Positions 34,275-43,899 are shown, counted from the stretch's first letter. The stretch: 64,000 bases of DNA from Ensifer adhaerens (GCF_028993555.1 NZ_CP118611.1:1883501-1947500); one strand, 5' to 3'. Notes: generated by a model not told the origin, from the letters alone. A program made the numbers and translations.

Positions 34275-36977
34275 TCAAGATGCCATTTCCTTGTAGTCGC
34301 GTCCGTCATCCACTGCGGCGTCGGCGCCGGTGTCATGAATCAGGCGCCCATTTTCGAACTGCGCCACGCGATCGAAGAGGTCCAGCAACGATTGATTGGC
34401 AAGAACCCAGATGATCGCAGGATCGCGCCCGGCCCGGTCAAGCATCGAGAAGACATTGCGCACGACCTGCTCCTGGACGCGTTGATCGAGCGCAAGCAGC
34501 GGCTGGTTGAAGATATAAAAATCGCAGGCGCGGACAAGCGCGCGCGCAAGATCGAGCTTTTGCCGCTGTGCCGCCGTCAGACGCTTGCCGCCTGCTCCGA
34601 CATTGTAATCGAAGCCGAAGGCCAGGACTTCGTTGTAGAGGCCACCGGCCTCGAAAAGGTTGCGAACAATCGCCCGGATCTTTTCCGAACCATCGGCATG
34701 CTTGTGGCCAATGCGCCCGAAGAGCACGTTGTCGATGATGCTGCCCGAGGCGATGTACCGGTTCGGACGATAGTGCTCGATCATTCCAACGAGGTCGGCC
34801 GGCAGCCCCTCATCGAACTCGCGGCGCGCGGCAACAACCTTCGCCATGACCTCGTCCGTCAGTAAACCGAAGCGGTGCCGCGGCTCGATGTAATCGAAGC
34901 ACAGGCGGATGATCTTGATCTGATCGTCTTCTGAAACCTCTGCCTTGCCGCGGGTGCGCACCTTCTGCAGAATGGCCTCGTAGACAGGTATTTCCTCGGC
35001 GGTCATAAAGGTCAGCTGCTGGAAGAACGGGTGATCCGGCGGCAAGTCGCGGAACAGTTCGACCACGTTCTCCGCAATCTCGAGCCCCATCTCATAGAAG
35101 GTGTCGCGCAGCCCGACCCGCTGCAGGACCGTCTTGAAGAACGGGTGGTTTTCAAGCGCACTCGCCCACATCGCCTGATCGGTGATGGTGCCGAACAGCA
35201 GGTTTTCACCGATAGTGGCCTCGATGTTGTAGGTTCCCGGTTCGAAGAACACGACGAGATCGCTGAGCTTTTCCTTTTCGAGACTCTGCCTGAGCGCGCT
35301 GCGCATTTCAACGATACCGGCCGCGAACGCCGCGTGGCGGTTCGGATCGATCGTCGAGCGGACGGCAAGCGCCATCACGTCATTGGTCAAAAGCACGGCG
35401 TCGAGGACCGGGCGAATCTGCACGAGCAGGTCATCCGGGCCGCTCGCCCCGGCCGAGCCGTAGTCGACCCAGTCGCTGTTGACATCCAGATGCGGATTGC
35501 CGGCAAGGCGCGCCTCGGTCACTTCCCATTTGCGGTGTGAAGCACCCTCCCCTTCGTAGCTTACTTCCGTCAGTGGAGCGTGCTTCAGGCCATAGAGGAG
35601 GTTGTCGCCGAGGCTCCCCTGGAACACGTAGACATCGGACGAAGCATAGGCGATCCGACGTCCGGTAACCGATTCCGGAATCTCCAGAATATCCTGTCCG
35701 CCGACGACCACCTTGCCGCTCGCCGGCCAGACCAGCCGGCCGAAGGCCTCCGCCAGCACCTCGCCACCGCCGGTCAGCGCCACCTTCTCGCCCGGCTGCA
35801 CCTGAAGCGACACGTGGTCGAGCACGGTCGACCCACCGTCGTCGACCACCGTGAGGTTCACTGCCGCCAGCGGTCCGTTCAACGATTCGATGGCCCCTGC
35901 TGCGACGGCCTGGACCTTGGGATCGAGCAACGAATCGACGCTGAATTGCTCGACCACCTGCGCGTACTTCACCTGAACGTCCTGGCGGGCCTGGTCCCAA
36001 TCGATCAGTTCCTTCAGCGGACCCGGCAGGTCCTTGTAGGCGCCGATGACGGCAACGAGCTGACCGATATCGAGGCGACCTTGCAGGGCGAAATAGCCGC
36101 CGATCGCGTAGAACAGGAACGGCGTGACCTGCGCCAGGAAGTTGTTGATGAACTTGACGAGGAACTTCCACTGGTAGAGGTCGTAGCGGATCTTGAAGAT
36201 CCGGCCGAGCCGGGCCGCGATGTCGGCGCGCTCGTAGTTCGACGTGTCATGGCCGCGAATGGCACCGATGCCGTCGACGATTTCGCTGACACGACCGGAG
36301 AGTTCGCGCGCCGTCAGCTGCCGCTCACGTCCAAGGACCAGTAGCCGCTTGCGCATGCGCGGAATGATGACCGCCTGTACGGCCACGATCAGCGTCGCGA
36401 TCAGACCGAGCCAGAAGCTCTGCAGCAGGATGAACACCAGCGCCGTCAGCGCCTGGCCGCCAAGCAGCGCCGGCGAGACGAAGGCGTCACCGGTAAAGCC
36501 GCCGAGCGGCTCGACCTCATCCTTGATCATCGTTGCGATTTCGGCCGGCTTCACTCTCTTGAAGTGGCTCGGCGGGAAACGGAGGACACGATCGACGAGT
36601 TCGAAGCGGATGCGCCGCAGCAGGCGCTCGCCGAGCCGGCCCTTGAAGGTGTTGATGTAGAACTTGAAGAGGCCGTTGACGACCACCAGCAGCAAGAACA
36701 CCAGGCTGAGCGCCAGCAGCATGCCTTCACGGCCGAGATGGAAACCGTCAAAGACATTGATCGTTCCGAAATACGGCAAGTCGAACGAAATCGGCAGGAA
36801 GGCCTGCGTCGCCTCCGGACTGTCGAAGCCGTCACCCTGGATAGGTCCGTTGACGATCTGCTTCGGCAGGTCGAAGGACAGGAAGTAGGGGATCATCGAC
36901 AGCGCGACAATCACCAGAATCCAAAGCTGATCCTTGCGTGTGTGGGTCCAGATGTAGCGGGAAAGGCGTGGTTCCAT
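34275..36977 (-). CDS. Degenerate ABC exporter-like protein (pseudo-ATPase) with large insert
   Basis: A 900-residue ABC type IV exporter-like fusion. The membrane part spans about residues 1-330 (helices near 18-36, 86-106, 175-205 and 275-315). In the nucleotide domain every catalytic motif is altered: Walker A reads LTGGGEVLAEAF (401-412, no Lys), the Q-loop Gln is replaced (YASSDVYVF), the signature is RLTAAQRQK (799-807), Walker B is FYIFNQPLLALD (820-831, Asn/Gln for Asp/Glu) and the H-loop is VLANQ. About 300 extra residues lie between the first Q-loop region and the signature, with the post-Q-loop motif repeated three times (near 452, 584 and 742). Hydrolysis seems impossible. Confidence 0.85.
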   Translation of the reverse strand: MEPRLSRYIWTHTRKDQLWILVIVALSMIPYFLSFDLPKQIVNGPIQGDGFDSPEATQAFLPISFDLPYFGTINVFDGFHLGREGMLLALSLVFLLLVVVNGLFKFYINTFKGRLGERLLRRIRFELVDRVLRFPPSHFKRVKPAEIATMIKDEVEPLGGFTGDAFVSPALLGGQALTALVFILLQSFWLGLIATLIVAVQAVIIPRMRKRLLVLGRERQLTARELSGRVSEIVDGIGAIRGHDTSNYERADIAARLGRIFKIRYDLYQWKFLVKFINNFLAQVTPFLFYAIGGYFALQGRLDIGQLVAVIGAYKDLPGPLKELIDWDQARQDVQVKYAQVVEQFSVDSLLDPKVQAVAAGAIESLNGPLAAVNLTVVDDGGSTVLDHVSLQVQPGEKVALTGGGEVLAEAFGRLVWPASGKVVVGGQDILEIPESVTGRRIAYASSDVYVFQGSLGDNLLYGLKHAPLTEVSYEGEGASHRKWEVTEARLAGNPHLDVNSDWVDYGSAGASGPDDLLVQIRPVLDAVLLTNDVMALAVRSTIDPNRHAAFAAGIVEMRSALRQSLEKEKLSDLVVFFEPGTYNIEATIGENLLFGTITDQAMWASALENHPFFKTVLQRVGLRDTFYEMGLEIAENVVELFRDLPPDHPFFQQLTFMTAEEIPVYEAILQKVRTRGKAEVSEDDQIKIIRLCFDYIEPRHRFGLLTDEVMAKVVAARREFDEGLPADLVGMIEHYRPNRYIASGSIIDNVLFGRIGHKHADGSEKIRAIVRNLFEAGGLYNEVLAFGFDYNVGAGGKRLTAAQRQKLDLARALVRACDFYIFNQPLLALDQRVQEQVVRNVFSMLDRAGRDPAIIWVLANQSLLDLFDRVAQFENGRLIHDTGADAAVDDGRDYKEMAS

Positions 36978-37281
36978 GTGTCTGGCAATAGGACCTTATT
37001 GAACACGATAGCTGCTTGCGTGGCGGACTGCCGTTTGCCCCACCACGCATCATTCCTCGGCGGAGCCTCCGGATGGGTGCCTGTCGGCGCTCGATCGCGA
37101 AGTGGATGCCTGCATATTCCGCCCGGCGCCGAATCCGGTTCTGTCGATTATGCAGGTGCGAGGGAAATCTGCAATGGACGCGGTTTCCACTCCACTGCCG
37201 CGAAGGCAACCACAGAGAACGTCACTCTCCGAAGCACACGCCGTTATTGCACTCGCCCGGCGCCCAGCTTACAACGAGCGC
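36978..37281. other. Intergenic region between divergent genes
   Basis: This 304-nt stretch separates the ABC-like gene and the methyltransferase-like gene. It is open in the frame of the downstream gene from ATG 37102, but that part has no recognisable features, so I treat it as non-coding leader and promoter. No strong repeats or hairpins were seen. Confidence 0.4.
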
Positions 37282-37956
37282 ATGAAACACACCAGCCACC
37301 AGCCTTCCCAAAGCAGCGATTGGTACGAGCATGCCTTTGATTTGGCACGCGGTATCGCCGCCTATACGCAAAGCCCCCTTCTCGAAGGCGTCGCCAAGGT
37401 AATCGCGCAACATCCAGAAGCCCACATCGCCAACGCCTTCAACCACAAGCAGATTGCCTGCAAGGTGTGGGCGCGCGATACGCTCCTGAATGTTGCTGGC
37501 TCATCCTACGCTAAGGTTGCGATCCTGGGCGGTTGGTATGGCATCCTGGGCGCGATGCTGCTGGAGGACGCGCGCTTCAATGTGGCTGCGGTCGACAGCT
37601 TCGACATCGACCCGGATGTGGAAACAGTTGCGCAAACCCTCAATTTTGCCTTCCCGGAGAAATTCCGTGCGGTGACGGCCGACATGTATGCGATCGACTA
37701 TACGGCGCTCGGGGCCGACCTCATCATCAACACGAGTTGCGAACACATCGCCGATCTGAGGGCGTGGCTCGATCGCATCCCCGCCGGCACGCGCGTCCTC
37801 CTGCAATCCAACGACTATTTCAGCGAGCCCACCCATATCAATTGCGTGGCTTCCGTCGAGGACTTCAAGAAACAGGCGGCGCTTTCGACGGTCGAATTTG
37901 CCGGCGCCCTGCCAACGAAAAAATATACCCGCTTCATGGTGATCGGTAAGGTCTGA
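37282..37956 (+). CDS. Class I methyltransferase-like protein
   Basis: A 224-residue protein with a Rossmann-type SAM site: KVAILGGWYGILGAML (78-93), then AVDSFDIDPDVET (103-115) as the acidic motif II region and an acidic stretch ADLIINTSCEHI in place of motif IV. The order fits class I methyltransferases, but the glycine loop GGWYG is unusual, so enzymatic activity is not certain. ATG 37282 was preferred to upstream in-frame ATGs (37102 onward) because similarity-type features only start after it; the ribosome site is weak. Confidence 0.7.
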   Translation: MKHTSHQPSQSSDWYEHAFDLARGIAAYTQSPLLEGVAKVIAQHPEAHIANAFNHKQIACKVWARDTLLNVAGSSYAKVAILGGWYGILGAMLLEDARFNVAAVDSFDIDPDVETVAQTLNFAFPEKFRAVTADMYAIDYTALGADLIINTSCEHIADLRAWLDRIPAGTRVLLQSNDYFSEPTHINCVASVEDFKKQAALSTVEFAGALPTKKYTRFMVIGKV

Positions 37957-38055
37957 GGTTAGCCGGCGCGCCGCAGCGAAGCGGCCATCTACCTGTCAAA
38001 CAGCGCCTCAGCCGGGCCCACGCACGCAAAAGACGCCGCCCGCGCGAAAGACCGA

Positions 38056-39192
38056 TCAAAGAGCGGTGCGACTTTCCAGGATTTCGGCAGTCTTCTTCGC
38101 GCCGTCCAGATCCAGCGGCGGAATGTTCGGCTTCGGTCGCGCCAGCATCGCTTCGACATCGTGTGCCAGCCTCTCGGGCGTCACCTCGGCCTCCGGCAGC
38201 ACGCCGGCAAGGCCGAGCTTCTCGAGCCGTTCCGCGCGGGTCGACTGCTCGGTTTCGCCACCAGCGACGAAGGGGATCAGCAGGGATCCGCAGCCGGCAC
38301 GGATGATGTCGCAGACCGTGTTATAGCCGGCCTGAGAAACCGAAAGCCGGACACCCGAAAGCAGGCTGGCGAAATCCCTTCGGAAGCGGAAGAGCTGCAC
38401 GTTGCCGGGTGCTGCAGCCTGGAAGACATCGTAGTCCTGCTGTGGCAAGTTCGGCCCCGTGACCAGGCACCACTGCAGTTCGCGCGGCAGCAAGCTTGCC
38501 GCCTGCAACGCTGCGCCGATCAGTTCCTTGCCCACCGCACCGCCACCGGCCGAAACGAGCACGTCGAACGTTTCCGCCGGAGCGGCCGGTGCCGGCCCGG
38601 CCACAAGGCCGGTATAGACGACCTTGTCCTTGATCTCGTCCGCGTAGGGATAGGTCTCTTCGAGCCGCGCAAAGGCAGGGTCCCCATGCACCAGCACGAG
38701 ATCGAAATATGCGCTGACAACGTCGAGGGTCTCTTCGGCGCGGCCGGGTTTCGTCCGCTCCTGCAGGATGTCGCGCAGAGAAGCGGCAACGAGGGGTCTT
38801 CTGGTCTGCTTTTCGATCACCTTGAGCAAGGGCATGAGCTCAAAACGCATCTGCCGGCGACCGAAAGGGAAGGCCTCGAAGAGGACGATATCGGGATTGC
38901 AGGCAAGGTAAGCCTCGATCAGCAGGTCGCGGCGCCTGTCCTTGAAGGCATCGCTGACCGGATTCCCTTCGCCGTCTGCAAGGCCGGAAAACCCCTTGTC
39001 GCCGGCTAGCACCGGCGGAAGGGCCACATGCTTTACGTCGGTTCCCGGGAACCCCGGCACCGGGCTGCCGCCGGTCAAAACGGTCACCTCGAAGCCCCTG
39101 GCGGCAAGTGCGCTCGCAATCCGGCTCGCCCGCGCCAGATGGCCGATGCCGAGCAGATGTTGCACGTAGAAAAAAACACGGCGTGCGCGCAT
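38056..39192 (-). CDS. GT-B glycosyltransferase (MurG/GT28-like)
   Basis: A 378-residue enzyme. The N-domain starts VFFYVQHLLGIGHLARASRI, the MurG-type G-x-GH loop. The C-domain has VSAGGGAVGKELI and SQAGYNTVCDIIRAGCGSLLIPF, the donor-site pattern of UDP-sugar GT28 enzymes. ATG 39192 with GGAGAG 8 nt before it, overlapping the previous stop (ATGA), is preferred over ATG 39207. It is the last gene of the peptide-transporter operon. It is related to the gene at 40441, sharing fold and motifs but with low identity by eye. Confidence 0.85.
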   Translation of the reverse strand: MRARRVFFYVQHLLGIGHLARASRIASALAARGFEVTVLTGGSPVPGFPGTDVKHVALPPVLAGDKGFSGLADGEGNPVSDAFKDRRRDLLIEAYLACNPDIVLFEAFPFGRRQMRFELMPLLKVIEKQTRRPLVAASLRDILQERTKPGRAEETLDVVSAYFDLVLVHGDPAFARLEETYPYADEIKDKVVYTGLVAGPAPAAPAETFDVLVSAGGGAVGKELIGAALQAASLLPRELQWCLVTGPNLPQQDYDVFQAAAPGNVQLFRFRRDFASLLSGVRLSVSQAGYNTVCDIIRAGCGSLLIPFVAGGETEQSTRAERLEKLGLAGVLPEAEVTPERLAHDVEAMLARPKPNIPPLDLDGAKKTAEILESRTAL

Positions 39193-40436
39193 CACACGGC
39201 TCTCCATTCGCTGGCAAACAGGCCGGCAAGCTGATCGATACTGGTGTGGTGATCGAATTGCTCGCGCACCTTCCGCTCAGCCGCGCCGCCCAGCCTGTGA
39301 CGGAGCGCTGGATCTCGGATGAGTTGCTCCAGGGCCTGTGCAAGCGCCTGTGGATCTTCCGAAGGGACAATCCGACCGTTCTCGCCATCGACGAGCAGTT
39401 CCGGAACGCCGGAAATCGCCGTAGAGACACAAGGCAGCCGCTGGCTCGACGCTTCGACGAGCACATTGGGCAACCCGTCGCGATCGCCGTCGGCGGTGAT
39501 GCGGCAGGCAAGCGCGAAGATATCGCTCGTCCGGTAATGGGCAAGCACGTCCGTCTGGTCGAGCGCACCCTTCCAGACAACCCTGTCGGAAACGCCAAGC
39601 TCGGCGGCAAGCGCCTTGAGCGTGCTGGTCAGTTCACCGGCACCGATATGTTCGAACCGCCAATGAAGGTCCGCCGGCAAAAGCGAGAGTGCCTTCAGCA
39701 AGACGTCGTATCCCTTCTTGCCGACGGCGCGGCCGACGCTGACGAGGCGCACGGGATCCGAAGGGTCGGAACCGTTGCGGTCGGAATGCGTGCCCCCGAA
39801 CCGCGGGAAACGGTCCAGATCAAGGCCGTGGTAGCTCAGATGCACCCTCGCCTTCTCGGTCGTCAGACTCTTGAGATGCTCATAGCCCATGCGCGTGCAT
39901 GTGACCGTCCAACGTGCTCGGCCCAGTTTTTCGGAAAGCTCCCAGTCCGGTGACGTCCAGATGTCCTTGGCGTGCGCCGAGCAGCTCCAGGGCGTACCGG
40001 CGATCACGCTGGCATAGGCGGTCACCGAAGCCGGCGTGTGGATGAAATGCGCGTGCAGCCAGCGCGGATTGCCCGGCCATTCCGAAGCAAGCACCACGGC
40101 CTGCCCGAACCGGCGAAAGCGGTTGCGGCTGAAATCACGGCGCAGGTCCTTCAGAAAAAGCCCGAATGCCGGCCAGAAACCCGGTTTTGGCAAGGAACGG
40201 ACGAGGCCACGCAGCACCCGCAGCGGCTCCTCATGCAAATACTCGGGCAGATAGTGAACATCGGCACGAATTTCATCGTGAACCGGATGGCGCTTGCTGT
40301 CGGTCGGACGGCGAAGCGCGATCAATACGAGGTCCAGTCCAGCCCGCTCAAGGCCAAGCAGTTCCTGCGCGATGAAGGTTTCCGAAAGACGCGGATAGCC
40401 CTTCAGCACGACTGCAATCTTGCGATCTGTCGGCAA
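39192..40436 (-). CDS. Family 4 glycosyltransferase
   Basis: A 414-residue GT-B enzyme. N-terminal VVLKGYPRLSETFIAQELLGL and WLHAHFIHTPASVTAYAS; C-domain VSVGRAVGKKGYDVLLKAL and GDRDGLPNVLVEASSQRLPCV (E-x7-E type site). This is the WcaL/AmsK-like GT4 subgroup common in exopolysaccharide loci. It starts at TTG 40436, with no ATG nearby, only 4 nt after the preceding stop. It sits between two MurG-like enzymes in the same operon, so the three probably build one glycan together. Confidence 0.9.
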   Translation of the reverse strand: MPTDRKIAVVLKGYPRLSETFIAQELLGLERAGLDLVLIALRRPTDSKRHPVHDEIRADVHYLPEYLHEEPLRVLRGLVRSLPKPGFWPAFGLFLKDLRRDFSRNRFRRFGQAVVLASEWPGNPRWLHAHFIHTPASVTAYASVIAGTPWSCSAHAKDIWTSPDWELSEKLGRARWTVTCTRMGYEHLKSLTTEKARVHLSYHGLDLDRFPRFGGTHSDRNGSDPSDPVRLVSVGRAVGKKGYDVLLKALSLLPADLHWRFEHIGAGELTSTLKALAAELGVSDRVVWKGALDQTDVLAHYRTSDIFALACRITADGDRDGLPNVLVEASSQRLPCVSTAISGVPELLVDGENGRIVPSEDPQALAQALEQLIRDPALRHRLGGAAERKVREQFDHHTSIDQLAGLFASEWRAV

Positions 40437-40440
40437 TGCT

Positions 40441-41658
40441 TCAGCTCGATTTCTTCACGATATTCAGGTGGTCGCTCGACGGCCGGTCGAGCCACCGACC
40501 GACGATCTCGGTGATATGGGCGAGCCCTTCCAGTCGCAGGCCGTTTGCGGTGCTTTTCGAAGGCGGCGCCCGCAACGGCAGCGCCTTCAGTGCTGCCGCC
40601 AGCCGCAGCGGATCTTCCGCTTCGTCCGGCAACAGCATTTCGACGAGGCCAAGCTCGGCCGCGCGGCGGGCGCGGATCAACTGCTCTTCGCGCGGCTGGA
40701 TGCGCGGTACGATCAGCGCCGGCTTGTCGAAGGAGAGGATTTCGCAATAGGTGTTGTAGCCACCCATGGCAACGACGCCCTTTGCGCCGGCGATGAGCTC
40801 TTCCATGCGATTGTCGAATTCGATGATCTTGATGTAGGGGATCTTGCTGCCCTTACGGATCAGCTTTTCCCGCTTCTTGACCGGCATATAGGGCCCGAGC
40901 ACGATCAACGCCCTGTGCGTCAGCTCCGGGTCTTGCTGGTAGGCGTGAATGACCTGGTGGATCAGATCGGCGCCGTCGCCGCCGCCGCCGGTCGTCACCA
41001 GAATGTAGTCGCCTTGGGGCTTATGGCCCGGCAGTTCCTCGCGCGGAACGCTGCGCTGCAGGAAGCCGACGAAGTCCATCCGGTCGCGCACGGCCGGCGG
41101 CACTTCGAGTTCGGTCAGCGGATCGTAAAAATCCGGCGGGCCATAGACCCAGATCGTATCGTAATACTGCTCGATCTTGCGCATCGTATCGCGCCGCTTC
41201 CACTCTGCCTCCAGCAGATGCGGCGCGTCCATGACCTCGCGCAGGCCAAGCACCAGCGTCGTGCCATGCGCCTTCAGATAGGTCAGTGTTTCCTCCACCT
41301 CGCCGCGCAGCCCCATGGGCTCCTTGTCGACGATGAAGATGTCCGGCTTGAAGGTTTCGGCCGTGTGCCGGATGATCGCCTGGCGCATCTTCAGCGTCTC
41401 GTCGAGCTCGATGTGCCGGTCGAGCGAGGTGTAGTCGCCGTTGTGCAGCTTGATCACGCTCGGGATTTTTACGAAATCCACACGCGCGCGATAATCGAAG
41501 GCGCCGGCGATCGTCGCCCCGGAGATGATCAGGATGTTCAAGCCGCGATAGTCTTCCACCAGCGAATGCGCAATCGTGCGACACCGCCGGAGGTGTCCGA
41601 GCCCGAACGTATCATGGCTATACATGAGGATCCGGGCATCTTCGAAACGCCGCATCAT
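40441..41658 (-). CDS. GT-B glycosyltransferase (MurG/GT28-like)
   Basis: A 405-residue enzyme. N-terminal ARILMYSHDTFGLGHLRRCR (G-x-GH loop), ILVTTGGGGDGADLI at the domain junction, and VAMGGYNTYCEILSFDKPALIVP as the donor-binding part. ATG-ATG at 41658/41655 follows AAAGGTTTCTTGC; an in-frame start at 41697 would add a non-homologous stretch. It lies 69 nt after the YejE-like permease. The sugar donor is unknown. Confidence 0.85.
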   Translation of the reverse strand: MMRRFEDARILMYSHDTFGLGHLRRCRTIAHSLVEDYRGLNILIISGATIAGAFDYRARVDFVKIPSVIKLHNGDYTSLDRHIELDETLKMRQAIIRHTAETFKPDIFIVDKEPMGLRGEVEETLTYLKAHGTTLVLGLREVMDAPHLLEAEWKRRDTMRKIEQYYDTIWVYGPPDFYDPLTELEVPPAVRDRMDFVGFLQRSVPREELPGHKPQGDYILVTTGGGGDGADLIHQVIHAYQQDPELTHRALIVLGPYMPVKKREKLIRKGSKIPYIKIIEFDNRMEELIAGAKGVVAMGGYNTYCEILSFDKPALIVPRIQPREEQLIRARRAAELGLVEMLLPDEAEDPLRLAAALKALPLRAPPSKSTANGLRLEGLAHITEIVGRWLDRPSSDHLNIVKKSS

Positions 41659-41727
41659 GCAAGAAACCTTTCGCTCAGGATCAATGAACCGTTTCACGCC
41701 GACCGATCGTCGGCGTCAAATCGGGCT

Positions 41728-42903
41728 TCATTTGTAGGGATCGGCCGCGTCACGCAACCCATCTCCCAAGAAGTTGAATGCCAAAATCACAAGAATGACC
41801 GGAATTGTGGGAAATAGGAGCCAGGGGTAGAACGCAATAACGCTGACGCTTTTGGCCTCCGTCAAGAGAATGCCCCAACTGGTGATGGGGGGTCTGAGGC
41901 CGAGACCGAGGAAACTCAGGGCGGTCTCGCCGAGGATCATGCCGGGGATCGAGATCGTCGCCGTGGCGATCAGATGCGACATGAAACCGGGCACGAGATG
42001 CCGTCCGATGATGCGGCTGCTCCTTGCGCCCATCAACTGGGCCGCAAGCACATAATCTTCCTCGCGAAGCGCCAGCAGTTTCGAGCGCACCGCGCGCGCA
42101 AGCCCCGTCCAGTCCAGGAGACCAAGGATGATCGTGATCGCCAGATAGATCAGGATCGGGCTCCAGGTCGCCGGCATGATCGCTGCGAGCGACAGCCAGA
42201 GCGGGATGCTCGGGATAGACTGCAGGACTTCGATGACACGCTGGACGATGAGATCGAAGACGCCACCGTGATAACCCGCAAGGCCACCGATGACGATGCC
42301 GAGCACGAAGCTGACGGTGATGCCGAGCAGGCCGATCGTCAGCGAAATTCGGGCACCGTAAATGATGCGCGACAGCACGTCGCGACCGAGACGGTCCGTT
42401 CCAAGGAAGAACGCCTGACCGTCCTTGGCCGGGCAAACGAGATGTACATTGCTGTCGAACAGCCCCCAGAAGCGATAACTGTCGCCGCGGCAGAAGAAGC
42501 GAAGCCGCTGCACATCCGTGACATCGTCGGCATAATTGCGCTTCAACGTTTCCATATCCAGCGTCATGGTCCGTCCATAGACGAAGGGACCGACGAACTT
42601 GCCCTCATGGAACAGGTGCACCGCCTGCGGCGGCGCGTAGATATAATCCATGTTGCGGGTGTGCAGGTTATAGGGCGCCAGGAACTCGGAGATGAGGATC
42701 GACAGGTAGAGCACGGCGAGGAAGATGCCGGAGACGAGCGCGAGCCTGTGGCGGCGGAATTTCCACCACATCAGGCGAAGCTGGGAAGCCTGGTTGACGC
42801 GCACCTGCTCGTCGGTCATCGCCTCGACGGAATAGGGATCGAAAGGAGCTGTCGATACGTAATGCGGCAAGGGCTCGCCGGGCGCCGGAAGAAATGACGT
42901 CAC
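41728..42903 (-). CDS. YejE-like peptide ABC importer permease
   Basis: A 391-residue inner-membrane permease. A long N-terminus and a periplasmic insert with RLRFFCRGDSYRFWGLFDSN (about residues 133-152) are typical of the YejE branch. The core has FFLGTDRLGRDVLSRIIYGA and LSFLGLGLRPPITSWGILL. It overlaps the YejB-like gene by 4 nt. Together with the binding protein and fused ATPase it forms a complete importer of the YejABEF type, known in enteric bacteria for oligopeptide and microcin C uptake. Confidence 0.93.
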   Translation of the reverse strand: MTSFLPAPGEPLPHYVSTAPFDPYSVEAMTDEQVRVNQASQLRLMWWKFRRHRLALVSGIFLAVLYLSILISEFLAPYNLHTRNMDYIYAPPQAVHLFHEGKFVGPFVYGRTMTLDMETLKRNYADDVTDVQRLRFFCRGDSYRFWGLFDSNVHLVCPAKDGQAFFLGTDRLGRDVLSRIIYGARISLTIGLLGITVSFVLGIVIGGLAGYHGGVFDLIVQRVIEVLQSIPSIPLWLSLAAIMPATWSPILIYLAITIILGLLDWTGLARAVRSKLLALREEDYVLAAQLMGARSSRIIGRHLVPGFMSHLIATATISIPGMILGETALSFLGLGLRPPITSWGILLTEAKSVSVIAFYPWLLFPTIPVILVILAFNFLGDGLRDAADPYK

Positions 42904-43898
42904 TTGGTGCTCCTGCCTTGCAGCCGAATTCGAGGATCGAGAATGGCGAGCGCGATATCGGAAATCAGCACGCCGATCACGGTTAGGAAGGCGAGGAACA
43001 TCAGGAACGAACCGGCGAGATACATGTCCTGGCTTTGCAGGGCCTTGATCAGCATCGGACCGGTGGTTTCCAGCGACAAGACGATCGCGGTGATTTCAGC
43101 GCCGGAAATGATCGCCGGCAGGATCGAGCCGATATCCGATATGAAGAAATTCAGGGCCATGCGCAAAGGGTATTTGACCAGCGTACGCATCGGCGAAAGC
43201 CCCTTGGCGCGGGCCGTCACGACATACTGCTTCTGCAGCTCGTCAAGCAGATTTGCACGCAGACGCCGGATCATGCCGGCAGTGCCCGCCGCACCGACGA
43301 TGATGACGGGGATCCAGATATGTTCGAGGATCGATTTCGCTTTCGCCCAACTCATCGGCTCGGCCAGATATTTCTGGTCCATCAGGTGGCCGATCGAGAT
43401 CCCGAACCAGATATTGGCGAAATACATCAGGATCAGCGCCAGCATGAAGTTGGGGATGGCAATGCCGATAAGCCCCATGAGCGACAGGCCGTAGTCGCCC
43501 CAGCTGTACTGATGGGTGGCGGAATAGATGCCGATCGGAAAGGCGATCAGCCAGGTGAAGATGATGGTGACGAAGGAAACGAGGATCGTCAGCCACAGAC
43601 GGTCGCCGACGACAGAGCTGACCGGCAGCTCGTATTCGAAAGAATAGCCGAAATCGCCCTGCAGCATGCCGCCGAGCCAGTAGACGTAGCGCAGGACCGG
43701 CGGCTGGTCGAAGCCGTACTCTTTCCTCAGCGCCTCGATCTGCTCCATGTCGACGCCTTCGCCCTGCGCCTTGATCTCGGCGACATAGCTCTCGAAGTAG
43801 TCGCCCGGCGGCAGTTCGATGATGGTGAAGACAAGCGCAGAAATGATCAGGAGGGTTGGAACCATCGCTGCGATACGCCAGAGAATATATCGCAGCAT
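42900..43898 (-). CDS. YejB-like peptide ABC importer permease
   Basis: A 332-residue inner-membrane permease beginning MLRYILWRIAAMVPTLLIIS, with the FTIIELPPGDYFE replacement of the LPGDPA motif that is usual for YejB-like proteins, and an EAA loop (TARAKGLSPMRTLVKYPLRM). ATG 43898 follows AGGAAGCC and is one base after the stop of the binding-protein gene; in-frame upstream starts lie inside that gene. Confidence 0.93.
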   Translation of the reverse strand: MLRYILWRIAAMVPTLLIISALVFTIIELPPGDYFESYVAEIKAQGEGVDMEQIEALRKEYGFDQPPVLRYVYWLGGMLQGDFGYSFEYELPVSSVVGDRLWLTILVSFVTIIFTWLIAFPIGIYSATHQYSWGDYGLSLMGLIGIAIPNFMLALILMYFANIWFGISIGHLMDQKYLAEPMSWAKAKSILEHIWIPVIIVGAAGTAGMIRRLRANLLDELQKQYVVTARAKGLSPMRTLVKYPLRMALNFFISDIGSILPAIISGAEITAIVLSLETTGPMLIKALQSQDMYLAGSFLMFLAFLTVIGVLISDIALAILDPRIRLQGRSTK

Positions 43899-43899
43899 G

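Noticed and set aside
37102..37281. N-terminal extension of the methyltransferase-like gene from ATG 37102
   Set aside because: The extra 60 residues are low in features and basic, with no ribosome site, so they look like leader read in frame.
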